Positions 1 to 5,925 of a DNA stretch of 6,946 nucleotides are shown one piece after another. The notes below the pieces were generated by a model that ran no database searches, was not told where the DNA came from, and worked only from the letters and a program-made list of their open reading frames with translations. The position numbers and the translations under genes were made by a program. Within the stretch, counting starts at the first letter, position 1. The number at the start of each line of letters is the position of its first letter. This DNA comes from an uncultured Thermoguttaceae bacterium (GTDB lineage Bacteria; Planctomycetota; Planctomycetia; Pirellulales; Thermoguttaceae): NCBI GenBank assembly GCA_934725735.1, contig CAKVCP010000114.1, forward strand, positions 1-6,946, read 5' to 3'.

Positions 1-557
1 ATTATCAGCGGGGCGCGCTCGCGAAGCTGACGCACGGGGCGCGTTATATCGGGTCCGACGCGCGTCTCGGGACGCTTGCGAACGCGCGTGAGATCGTCGG
101 GGAGGCGTCGATCGGGGAAGGGGTTTCCCTCTTCGCGGGGGCTCGTGGGCGTCGTCTTTGGCCGCGCGGGAATCGGGCGTTGTCGGCGGAGATTGCGCCG
201 GGGATCGCCGCGCCGGACGATTTCGCGCACGAGGAGTATCTCGTCGTCGAAGAGGAGGGGCGCCGCGTTCTCTTCTCGGGGTGCGCTCATAACGGGATTC
301 TCAACGTTCTCGAGCGTTTCGCGGAGCTTTACGGGGGCGCTCCCGACGTCGTGATCGGTGGCTTTCATATGACGAGAAAGGACGGTTACGCGCGGGAGGA
401 TCTCGACGAGGTGGCGGAGACGGCGCGGGAACTCCAGAAGACGCCGACGCTCTACTATACGGGGCACTGCACAGGCGATACTCCCGGCGCGATTCTTCGC
501 GATATTATGGGGGATCAATGCCGCTTCTGCCGCGTCGGCGCGACGATTGAGATTTGA
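1..557 (+). CDS. MBL-fold metallo-hydrolase, dihydropterin-synthase-like class (C-terminal part)
   Basis: The frame is open from base 3 to a TGA at 555-557, giving 184 visible residues; the N-terminus, with the usual HxHxDH metal site, lies outside the window. Visible motifs are typical of the metallo-beta-lactamase-fold family that includes the archaeal dihydropterin-ribofuranosyl-aminobenzene-phosphate synthase: HEEYLVV, FSGCAHNGILNVL (visible residues 91-103, His96 a likely metal ligand), VIGGFHM (118-123) and YYTGHCTGD (151-159, His155). The last residues, CRFCRVGATIEI, fit the family's usual end. In bacteria these proteins are mostly uncharacterised cytoplasmic metal-dependent hydrolases, so the substrate cannot be named. 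The gene converges on the NagB homologue and shares a terminator with it. Family placement is fairly sure; function is not. I saw no frameshift in the visible part. Confidence 0.85.
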   Translation, partial: YQRGALAKLTHGARYIGSDARLGTLANAREIVGEASIGEGVSLFAGARGRRLWPRGNRALSAEIAPGIAAPDDFAHEEYLVVEEEGRRVLFSGCAHNGILNVLERFAELYGGAPDVVIGGFHMTRKDGYAREDLDEVAETARELQKTPTLYYTGHCTGDTPGAILRDIMGDQCRFCRVGATIEI

Positions 558-596
558 CGGTTCGCGGGGAAAGAAAGGGACGCGGCCAAGAAAGAA

Positions 597-645
597 AAAG
601 ACCGTTCCAGAAGGCGTTTTTTGAGCGCCGCGGAACGGTTTTTTC
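597..645. terminator. Two-way intrinsic terminator between convergent genes
   Basis: An 8-bp stem ACCGTTCC (601-608) pairs with GGAACGGT (632-639), and an inner GGCG (613-616) can pair with CGCC (626-629). The plus strand runs directly into TTTTTTCTTCTTT. The minus strand runs into CTTTTTCTTTCTT. Hairpin plus U-tract on both strands suits a shared terminator for the hydrolase gene ending at 557 and the deaminase homologue ending at 691. Confidence 0.85.
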
Positions 646-690
646 TTCTTTCGTCTTTGAGAGGGAATCTCGGGGATCGTCCGGAATCGT

Positions 691-1473
691 TTATTTTCGG
701 TCGAGGAGACTTGCGGAGTCGGCGTCGAGATAGAGGGTCGCATTGGGTAGCGCGCGCAGGATCGTAGCGGGACACTCTGGCGAGACGGGGTCGTAGATGG
801 TTTTGCGAACCGCTTCCGCCTTGAGAGATCCCGGCACGGCGCAGATTTGGCGCGCGGCGTTCGCGAGGGTCGGCACGGTGAGGGTGATCGCTTGCGTCGG
901 AGTCTCCTCAATGGATGGGAAACAGCCGTCGTTGACCTGCTGCTGTCGGCATTTTTCGTCGAGGTCGACGAGCTTGACGGACATGAAGTCGCGGAAGTCG
1001 GCGACGTGCGGGTCGTTGAAGGCGATGTGCCCGTTCTCTCCGATCCCCATGACGACGACGTCGATCGGCCCTTGCGCCAAAATCGTCGTGTAGCGACTGA
1101 TCAAAAACTCGACGCAGTCCCCTCGATCTTCCGGATCGAGGTAGTGAACCGCCTTAAATGGAAGCTTGCCGAAGCAATGCTCCCTCAAATACTGCGAGAA
1201 TCGCGCGGGGGAGCCCGGAGGGAGTCCGATATACTCGTCCATATGGAGAGCGACGACCTTAGTCCAGTCGACGTTTTTAGCGGCGCAGAGGGTTTGGAGC
1301 GTCTCGTTCTGCGACGGGGCGGCGGCAAAGACGACTCGGGCTTCGCCTTTCTTGTCAATCGCTTCGGCGATCGCTTTCGCCGCGTCGCGACCCGCGCGTC
1401 GGCCTAATTCGGCGCGCGTTTCGCTGAGCACGACGCGCAATTTGTCCGCGTGAAATGTCTTAGCTGTCGGCAT
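691..1473 (-). CDS. nagB: Glucosamine-6-phosphate deaminase (NagB) homologue, divergent subfamily
   Basis: This 260-residue protein belongs to the sugar-phosphate isomerase family of NagB (E. coli 266 residues), which converts glucosamine-6-phosphate to fructose-6-phosphate and ammonia in the cytoplasm. Conserved landmarks are VVALHMDEYIGL (residues 73-84, Asp79 matching catalytic Asp72 of E. coli), GIGENGHIAFNDP (143-155, His149 matching His143), a TLTVPTL strand (197-203) and GSLKA (215-219, Lys219 matching Lys208). Two catalytic-triad positions differ from E. coli: Asn147 in place of Asp141 and Asp154 in place of Glu148. The phosphate loop PTGGTP is replaced by FAAAPSQNET (49-58). I recall the same combination in a widespread deaminase-annotated subfamily, so it is probably not decay. 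The ATG is chosen because GGAG (1481-1484) lies 7 bases upstream. The gene follows purF on the same strand after 114 bases and a terminator. 6-Phosphogluconolactonase is a less likely alternative; the exact substrate is uncertain. Confidence 0.85.
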   Translation of the reverse strand: MPTAKTFHADKLRVVLSETRAELGRRAGRDAAKAIAEAIDKKGEARVVFAAAPSQNETLQTLCAAKNVDWTKVVALHMDEYIGLPPGSPARFSQYLREHCFGKLPFKAVHYLDPEDRGDCVEFLISRYTTILAQGPIDVVVMGIGENGHIAFNDPHVADFRDFMSVKLVDLDEKCRQQQVNDGCFPSIEETPTQAITLTVPTLANAARQICAVPGSLKAEAVRKTIYDPVSPECPATILRALPNATLYLDADSASLLDRK

Positions 1474-1499
1474 GGTACGTCTCCGTTTACTCGCTTTTG

Positions 1500-1549
1500 T
1501 AAAAAAGAAGCGCGTCGAAGCTTCCAGAGAGCTCGGGAGCCTCGACGCG
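1500..1549 (-). terminator. Intrinsic terminator after purF
   Basis: CGCGTCGA (1511-1518) pairs with TCGACGCG (1542-1549). After one mismatch the stem continues as GCTTCC (1520-1525) with GGGAGC (1535-1540), including one G-T pair, around a 9-base loop. Read on the minus strand the hairpin is followed at once by CTTCTTTTTT. It sits 38 bases past the purF stop codon. Its U-tract ends only about 27 bases before the ATG of the deaminase homologue, leaving little room for a separate promoter. Confidence 0.85.
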
Positions 1550-1587
1550 TCGAAACTCTTCGAATTTTCTTCGCGCCGCGTTGTGGA

Positions 1588-3324
1588 TCAGTCGTAGGTG
1601 CGTCCTGTCACGCCCTCGATAAAGTTTTTACGCGCTTCGCTCGCCAAGCGACAGCCCCATTCGGTCGGGTACTCCCAGTTGACGCACGCCTGGCATAGTT
1701 CCATACCAGGAATACGCAGCGCGGTCGAGACGTCGCGCGGCTGGAGGTAATGCAACGAATCGCAACCGAGATCTTTCGCCATTTCTTCTTCGATCTCAGG
1801 GGTCATCTTCCATTTTCGCGCGAGCGCTTCGTCGGAGTCGACGCCTTCGATCCCGTATTTGCGCAGCAGATGACGCGGCGCGAAAAGCTCCGAGTACGTC
1901 GACATGTCGATTCCGTAGAAGCAAGGTGAAACGATCGGGGGGCACGCGACGCGAATGTGTATTTCTCGAGCTTTTCCGATCGTTTTGATCCGTTCGATGA
2001 GGACGCGCATCGTGGTGGAACGGACGATCGAGTCTTCGACGAGAAGGACGCGCTTCCCTTCGAGAACCTCCGGAAGGGGCGTGTATTTCGTCTTCGCTTT
2101 CGAACCGCGCGTGTCGTTTCCTTCGATGAAGGTGCGACCGCTATAGCGGTTGCGCATGAGACCTTCGAGGCACGGGACGCCGAGACGGAACGCCATTCCT
2201 TCGGCGGCGGCGCGGCTCGTGTCCGGAACGGGAACGACGATCAAATCTTTTTTCTCTTCGGGAGCGAGTTCGAGACGCTCTCGGCTCTTGGGGGCGATCT
2301 TCTCGCCGCGGCGAACCGCGCATTTCACGATCTCCTGCTCAGCGAGCGCTTCGCCGAGGCGATGACGCGCGAGGTAGACGCTCTTCCCGTCGAGGATGCT
2401 CGCCGCGTTCGCGAAGTAGATCCATTCGAAGAAGCACGGGGCCGGACGTTTCGGTTCAACGTAACGGTCGACCGTCACGCTCGGTTGGGAGACGACCTTC
2501 TCGACCCCGTCGACGACTTCTTTTGCGCCCGGCTTCACGACGATGATCTCTCCGGGCTTCACGTCCTTGATTTCGTTCGGTTCGAATCCGAGGTTGAAGA
2601 GGGCGACGCTTTCGCTCGCCGCCGCGAAGAGGTTGCCGTCGAACGCGTAGCAGAGGGGCTTGATTCCGTGAGGATCGCGGGCGACGAACATTTCGCCAAG
2701 CGCGTTGAGATAGACGAGCGTGTACGCCCCGTCGAGGCGGATCGTATTGTCGGAATGAAGAATCGTTTTGCGGCAAACTTGCGTGAGATCGCGTTCGCCT
2801 TCTTTAACCGCCGCGCAAAGATAATGCATAAAGATTTCAGAGTCGGAATTGCGCGTGAAACAAGAGTTCGGGTCGAGCTGCAAGAGCTTCTTTTTTTCGT
2901 CTTCGTAGTTCGCCAACTGCCCGTTGAAGGCGAAGCTAAACCATTTGTTTTTCTTAATATGCGGTCGCTCGAAAGGATGCGCGTAATTCACGTCGTCGCG
3001 TCCGCTCGTCGCGTACCGCACATGCCCGATCGCCGCAGGTCCCGCAAGGACGTCCATGATCTTCTTAAACTGCTCGCGATGATTCTGATGGAACGCCTCC
3101 GAGACGGTTCCGATCTCCTTATACGTTTCAAGGGGTCTCGGTCGCGCGGGGTTATAGGAGGTGACGCCTGCGGAGAGCTGACCGCGATGTTGCAAATCCA
3201 GAAGCATGCGCGGCACGAGTCGCGAGACTTCTCCGGGACCGCCCGCGGGACAAAGGGGGGAAGTGTTGCCGGTTGAGAGATGATAAATCGCGACGACGCC
3301 GCATTCTTCGTGTAATTCGCCCAT
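1588..3324 (-). CDS. purF: Amidophosphoribosyltransferase (glutamine PRPP amidotransferase)
   Basis: PurF moves ammonia from glutamine onto PRPP to make phosphoribosylamine, the first committed step of cytoplasmic purine synthesis. I chose the ATG at 3324 (578 residues) because it gives MGELHEE followed by Cys8, the N-terminal nucleophile exposed after removal of a 7-residue propeptide. The frame is open to an ATG at 3417, but those 31 extra residues look like leader and neither start has a clear ribosome site. Glutaminase residues are visible: Arg103 in GHVRYATSG, Asn134-Gly135 in FNGQLAN, Asp161 in NSDSE. The transferase half has VLLVEDSIVRSTT (426-438), the PRPP loop, with Ser436 where most homologues have Gly. 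Cys297 (APCFFEW), Cys468 (PCFYGID), Cys544 and Cys547 (CQAC) match the four iron-sulfur ligands of the Bacillus-type enzyme. It is longer than the usual 470-510 residues, partly through a charged stretch near 332-360. It has its own terminator. Confidence 0.96.
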   Translation of the reverse strand: MGELHEECGVVAIYHLSTGNTSPLCPAGGPGEVSRLVPRMLLDLQHRGQLSAGVTSYNPARPRPLETYKEIGTVSEAFHQNHREQFKKIMDVLAGPAAIGHVRYATSGRDDVNYAHPFERPHIKKNKWFSFAFNGQLANYEDEKKKLLQLDPNSCFTRNSDSEIFMHYLCAAVKEGERDLTQVCRKTILHSDNTIRLDGAYTLVYLNALGEMFVARDPHGIKPLCYAFDGNLFAAASESVALFNLGFEPNEIKDVKPGEIIVVKPGAKEVVDGVEKVVSQPSVTVDRYVEPKRPAPCFFEWIYFANAASILDGKSVYLARHRLGEALAEQEIVKCAVRRGEKIAPKSRERLELAPEEKKDLIVVPVPDTSRAAAEGMAFRLGVPCLEGLMRNRYSGRTFIEGNDTRGSKAKTKYTPLPEVLEGKRVLLVEDSIVRSTTMRVLIERIKTIGKAREIHIRVACPPIVSPCFYGIDMSTYSELFAPRHLLRKYGIEGVDSDEALARKWKMTPEIEEEMAKDLGCDSLHYLQPRDVSTALRIPGMELCQACVNWEYPTEWGCRLASEARKNFIEGVTGRTYD

Positions 3325-3587
3325 TGAATTAGACCCGTTCTGGTCAGTCAAGCTTCTGCGAGGTAGGGAGGACGAGGCGCGCGTCACAGGCGACGCGCTG
3401 AAAAAACCTGTCCGCATTTCGTCTATCTATCGGCCGTTCGCTCTCGCCGTCATGAGATTTTTTTAAAAAACTGAAAGCGTCGCGTCGCCTTGTAATTATT
3501 CGTTATTGTACCATTAATCGCAGTCGCGGAAAGGGGGGCGCGGTATATAAATAAGATAAGCGCCGCGCGCGGCGGGCGTGAAATAAG
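3325..3587 (-). promoter_or_regulatory. purF leader and upstream region
   Basis: This gap holds no gene I can support. On the minus strand a GC-rich stem GCGCGTC/GACGCGC (3379-3385 with 3392-3398) lies about 55 bases before the chosen purF start. CAGG (3387-3390) can pair instead with CCTG (3407-3410), so the two folds compete. A TTTTTTTAAAAAA tract (3458-3470) and a possible -10 box TACAAT (3505-3510) lie further upstream, but no good -35 box stands at the right distance. A perfect 14-bp GC palindrome is at 3561-3574. I do not recognise a purine riboswitch core. Confidence 0.35.
3561..3574. repeat. 14-bp perfect GC palindrome
   Basis: CGCCGCGCGCGGCG is identical to its reverse complement and stands directly beside an AT-rich stretch (TATATAAATAAGATAAG, 3544-3560). 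It lies between the purF upstream region and the terminator of the small gene. It could be a protein-binding site or chance in a CG-rich genome. No partner copy was seen in the window. Confidence 0.5.
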
Positions 3588-3623
3588 AAAGAGACGCAAA
3601 ATGAAATCAAATTGCGTCTCTTT
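3578..3623 (-). terminator. Strong intrinsic terminator after the 107-residue gene
   Basis: A perfect 12-bp stem AAAGAGACGCAA (3588-3599) with TTGCGTCTCTTT (3612-3623) closes a 12-base loop. On the minus strand it runs into a T-rich tail (CTTATTTC) and lies 30 bases past the stop codon at 3654. The plus-strand side is also T-rich (TTTATGTTTTTG), so it may work both ways, shielding the purF upstream region. Confidence 0.85.
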
Positions 3624-3653
3624 ATGTTTTTGTCGTTTTTTGACGGCTGCGAA

Positions 3654-3977
3654 TCACCAACCGTAGACGATATTCGACTCGATCACCTTACGCGCTTTTT
3701 CGAGATCGACGCCAGTTTCTTTCATATAGATGCGGATCGCGTGAAGCTTGTCGCCGGAAGCCTTCGAGAGGCATTCGCGCGCGGTTTCGCTCGTTTCCGC
3801 CGTTCCGGTGATACCAAGGACGGCCTTGGAGATAACCCACGCGTCGCGCGGACGTTTCGTAACGCGAATCGCTTCTTCGGTCGGATAATTTTCCTTGAGG
3901 ACGGCTTTGGCTCCTTCAGCGTTATCGGCCCAAGCGATAACGATGTGCGCCGGCGTTTCAATTTCAAAGAGCGCCAT
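3654..3977 (-). CDS. Conserved-looking 107-residue protein of unknown function
   Basis: I do not recognise a named family. The start is fixed by AGAAGGA at 3986-3992, 8 bases before the ATG at 3977. A longer open frame to 4142 exists but reads through AT-rich palindromic sequence and is probably not coding. The protein has no signal peptide or membrane segment. Residues 2-55 look like alternating strands and helices (FEIETPAHIVIAW, a helix over 20-29, then AIRVTKRPRDAWVISKAVLGI). Residues 62-73 are rich in Ser, Thr and Glu. The end, GDKLHAIRIYMKETGVDLEK (75-94) plus ARKVIE, resembles the KxxAIKxxRexTGxxLxEAK pattern of the ribosomal protein L7/L12 C-terminal fold. That likeness is weak and is my inference. 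The sequence ends in NIVYGW. It stands alone between a 211-base gap and its own terminator, so it is probably a single-gene unit that is well translated. Confidence is for the gene being real. Confidence 0.85.
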   Translation of the reverse strand: MALFEIETPAHIVIAWADNAEGAKAVLKENYPTEEAIRVTKRPRDAWVISKAVLGITGTAETSETARECLSKASGDKLHAIRIYMKETGVDLEKARKVIESNIVYGW

Positions 3978-3985
3978 ATTGTGAT

Positions 3986-3992
3986 TCCTTCT
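3986..3992 (-). promoter_or_regulatory. Ribosome binding site fixing the start of the 107-residue gene
   Basis: On the minus strand AGAAGGA stands 8 bases before the ATG at 3977. This is one of the best Shine-Dalgarno matches in the window and the main reason for preferring this start over the in-frame ATG at 4142. Confidence 0.85.
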
Positions 3993-4115
3993 AGCATAAG
4001 GTTTTAGTAACAGACTTGCGCGCGACGCGCCAGCCGCCGGTTCGTCCGCCATTTTTGACGTCATGAACCAGCGAATATCTATACTAGCAAAACACGCGCC
4101 GAAACGGTAGATTAA

Positions 4116-4180
4116 AATGAAAAATTTGGGAAAATTTTTCATTTCTCGCCCGTCGACGACCCTAGAACAGGGCCGCGTCG
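4116..4180 (-). terminator. Two hairpins after the mutarotase gene, probable terminator
   Basis: Just past the mutarotase stop (4189), the minus strand first forms CGACG/CGTCG (4176-4180 with 4154-4158) enclosing CCCT/AGGG (4169-4172 with 4160-4163), with an unpaired CGG on one side. This is followed by a perfect 12-bp AT-rich stem (4132-4143 with 4116-4127, 4-base loop) that runs into TTTAAT. The second stem is unusual for a terminator because 10 of its 12 pairs are A-T, so it may instead be a protein site. Confidence 0.5.
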
Positions 4181-4188
4181 GTCTATTT

Positions 4189-5388
4189 TCATTCGACGGT
4201 GAAGGTGTGAACCGTCGTATGACGATACGTCTCGCCAGGCTTGAGAATCGTCGTCGGGAACTCAGGCTGGTTCGGAGAATCCGGATAATGCTGCGTTTCG
4301 AGGCAGAACGCCGAATGTTTCTCGTACTTGTAATCGCCCACGCCGGTGGAGCCGTCGAGGAAGTTCCCCGAGTAGAACTGAACCGCGGGTTCCGTCGTCG
4401 TGATCGTCATGACGCGACCCGATTTCGGATCCTTAACGACGGCGCACGGGCCCATTTCGCCCGCGGCTTTCTCCGCGAGAACGAAGCAGTGGTCGTAACC
4501 GCCGTGGAACTGTTGTTCCGTCACCTTGTCGATATCCTGACCGATCGGTTTCGCGGTCTGGAAATCAAGGGGCGTCCCTTCAACGGAAGCGACTTCGCCC
4601 GTGGGGATGAGCGTGTCGTTTGTCGGGAGGTACTTCGGCGCGTTGAGCTGAAGGACGTGGTCGCGGATCGTGCCCGACGTCGCGCCGCCGAGGTTCCAGA
4701 ACGTGTGGTTCGTCAGGTTGATCGGGGTCGCTTTGTCCGTCGTCGCCGTGTAGTCGATCGTCAAGCTGTTGTCCGTCTTGAGGGAGTAGACGACGGTGAC
4801 TTCGAGGTTGCCGGGGTAGCCTTCTTCGCCGTCGGCGGCCTTATACTTCAGGGTGAGGTAAGCGCCGTTGCAGTCTGCGGAGACGCTCGCGTCCCAAATC
4901 TTCTGGTCGAAGCCTTTCAAACCGCCGTGAAGCGCGTTCGGCCCGTCGTTCGTCGGGAGCGTGTATTCGGTTCCGTCGAGGGTGAACTTGCCGTTCGCGA
5001 TGCGGTTGCCGTAGCGACCAATCAACGATCCGAAGTAGGGACGAACCGTCTGATATTCCGGAATCGTCGGATAATTGCACGAAACGTTGGCGAGTTTGCC
5101 GTCGCGGTCCGGAACGTTCATCTCATAGAGAACGCCCCCGAAGTCCAAGATCTTCGCCGAGACGCCGTTGGCGTTCACGAGCGTATAAGCGGTGACGACG
5201 TCCCCTTCTTGAGTCTGTCCGAAATATGACGAGGTAACGGAGTTCATTTTAACAATCCCATTGAGGTTTTGCATGCTTTGGGCATGCATGTTGCGCCAAG
5301 TTCGGAAAAAGCCCTGAGCGGAGACCGTCGACGCGGTCAAAGCCGCCGCGACGCAAACGACAACGCCCGCGATCGTCGATTTTTTCAT
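4189..5388 (-). CDS. galM: Exported aldose 1-epimerase (galactose mutarotase)
   Basis: This 399-residue enzyme interconverts the alpha and beta anomers of aldoses such as glucose or galactose. A signal peptide is clear: MKKS, a hydrophobic stretch over residues 5-20 and a likely cut after VSA (24), which predicts a periplasmic or extracellular enzyme, unlike the cytoplasmic E. coli GalM. Family motifs in order are GRYGNRIANGKF (124-135, Arg128), NDGPNALHGG (147-156, His154), DGEEGYPGNL (186-195), NLTNHTFWNLGG (224-235, His228), GYDHCFVL (297-304, Asp299), VQFYSGNFLDG (336-346) and FCLETQHYPDSPNQP (361-375, Glu364). These supply the two His, Asp and Glu residues used in catalysis and sugar binding. 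The extra length over the usual 330-350 residues is the signal peptide and a short linker. AGGA (5397-5400) lies 8 bases before the ATG. The gene diverges from the glucan phosphorylase. The sugar preferred cannot be read from sequence. Confidence 0.95.
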   Translation of the reverse strand: MKKSTIAGVVVCVAAALTASTVSAQGFFRTWRNMHAQSMQNLNGIVKMNSVTSSYFGQTQEGDVVTAYTLVNANGVSAKILDFGGVLYEMNVPDRDGKLANVSCNYPTIPEYQTVRPYFGSLIGRYGNRIANGKFTLDGTEYTLPTNDGPNALHGGLKGFDQKIWDASVSADCNGAYLTLKYKAADGEEGYPGNLEVTVVYSLKTDNSLTIDYTATTDKATPINLTNHTFWNLGGATSGTIRDHVLQLNAPKYLPTNDTLIPTGEVASVEGTPLDFQTAKPIGQDIDKVTEQQFHGGYDHCFVLAEKAAGEMGPCAVVKDPKSGRVMTITTTEPAVQFYSGNFLDGSTGVGDYKYEKHSAFCLETQHYPDSPNQPEFPTTILKPGETYRHTTVHTFTVE

Positions 5389-5483
5389 GCGTATCTTCCT
5401 ATCTGCTAGTATGTGAAATTGAGCGGAGCTCGCGAAAATTCATCCGAATTTTTCACGCCTTGCCGCTAAAAACAACACGCCTA

Positions 5484-5511
5484 ATAATACAAATCTTTAA
5501 TCGTGATTCAA
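5484..5511 (-). promoter_or_regulatory. Candidate promoter for the mutarotase gene
   Basis: On the minus strand a TTGAAT box (5506-5511) and a TATTAT box (5484-5489) are 16 bases apart, matching 4 of 6 and 5 of 6 of the housekeeping sigma consensus. Transcription would begin near 5477 and leave a leader of about 90 bases. Confidence 0.4.
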
Positions 5512-5625
5512 TAGCGAAGCGAAAAAAAAGCGAAAATAACTGTTTTTTCCCTCGAAATAAAGACTCCCCAGCGCCTCCTTGGACTCGAACGACCTATTGG
5601 CGCGCGCCTTCGTTACGAAAAAAAT

Positions 5626-5682
5626 AAGCACAATTCTACACCTTTGTTTATTGTGTTTTTTCTTTTCTTACCGCGACACAAT
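5626..5682 (+). promoter_or_regulatory. Mutually exclusive hairpins followed by a T-run
   Basis: ATTGTG (5650-5655) can pair with CACAAT upstream (5629-5634), giving a stem followed directly by TTTTTTCTTTTCTT. It can instead pair, as ATTGTGT, with ACACAAT downstream (5676-5682). The first fold looks like a weak terminator and the second would prevent it. The stems are only 6-7 bp and AT-rich, so this may be chance or a repeated protein site. Confidence 0.25.
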
Positions 5683-5795
5683 TTTTCTTGAAAGTTTATC
5701 GAAAATAGGTCTTTTTTACCGACGACCACCCTTTTATTGACTAGACAAATTAACGTTTTGCTCAAAAATTATCGATTAGATGATTAGACATTTTG

Positions 5796-5828
5796 AAAGA
5801 AAACGTTTTTTGGGGAAACGTTTCACCC
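5796..5828. promoter_or_regulatory. Paired CG-centred palindromes, candidate LacI-type operators
   Basis: AAAACGTTTT (5800-5809) and GAAACGTTTC (5815-5824) are both perfect palindromes with a central CG, with centres 15 bases apart. The second extends to GGGGAAACGTTTCACC with one mismatched pair. A central CG flanked by A and T runs is the usual form of LacI/GalR-family operators, including catabolite-response elements. They lie about 110 bases upstream of the phosphorylase start. The binding protein is inferred; none is encoded in the window. Confidence 0.4.
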
Positions 5829-5917
5829 CTAGACGCCGCCGCCCCACCCGGCGCGTCCGGCGAGTTGACGGTCGACCGCGCGTCGAACCGCTTATGGCCC
5901 CTTATGTTACGTTACTC

Positions 5918-5925
5918 AGAAAGGA
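5918..5925 (+). promoter_or_regulatory. Ribosome binding site of the glucan phosphorylase gene
   Basis: AGAAAGGA ends 10 bases before the ATG at 5936. It favours this start over the in-frame ATG at 5894, which would add 14 residues and has no such site. Confidence 0.7.

Noticed and set aside
76..354. Plus-strand open frame of 92 residues overlapping the hydrolase
   Set aside because: Arg- and Ser-rich shadow of the hydrolase frame, which carries the recognisable family motifs.
1957..3276. Long open frame on the plus strand opposite purF, with similar long frames opposite the mutarotase (4117-5229), the phosphorylase (5969-6895) and the NagB homologue (847-1407)
   Set aside because: Their products are low-complexity, rich in Arg, Val, Asp and Glu, and show no family motif. 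They lie antisense to clearly conserved genes and arise from GC-biased codon use.
3978..4142. Upstream extension of the 107-residue protein to 162 residues
   Set aside because: A strong ribosome site stands just before the inner ATG, and the extension translates an AT-rich palindrome and non-conserved-looking sequence.
5511..5543. Three GCGAA units in GCGAAGCGAAAAAAAAGCGAA, considered as a repeat array
   Set aside because: Too short and irregular for an array, with no unique spacers. It is a homopurine stretch in an AT-rich gap.
5581..5600. GGACTCGAACGACC, which on the minus strand contains GTTCGAGTCC, like a tRNA T-loop
   Set aside because: The flanking bases do not form a T-stem, no acceptor stem or D-loop is found upstream, and there is no CCA end. 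It is not a tRNA, and I see no integrase or attachment site nearby.
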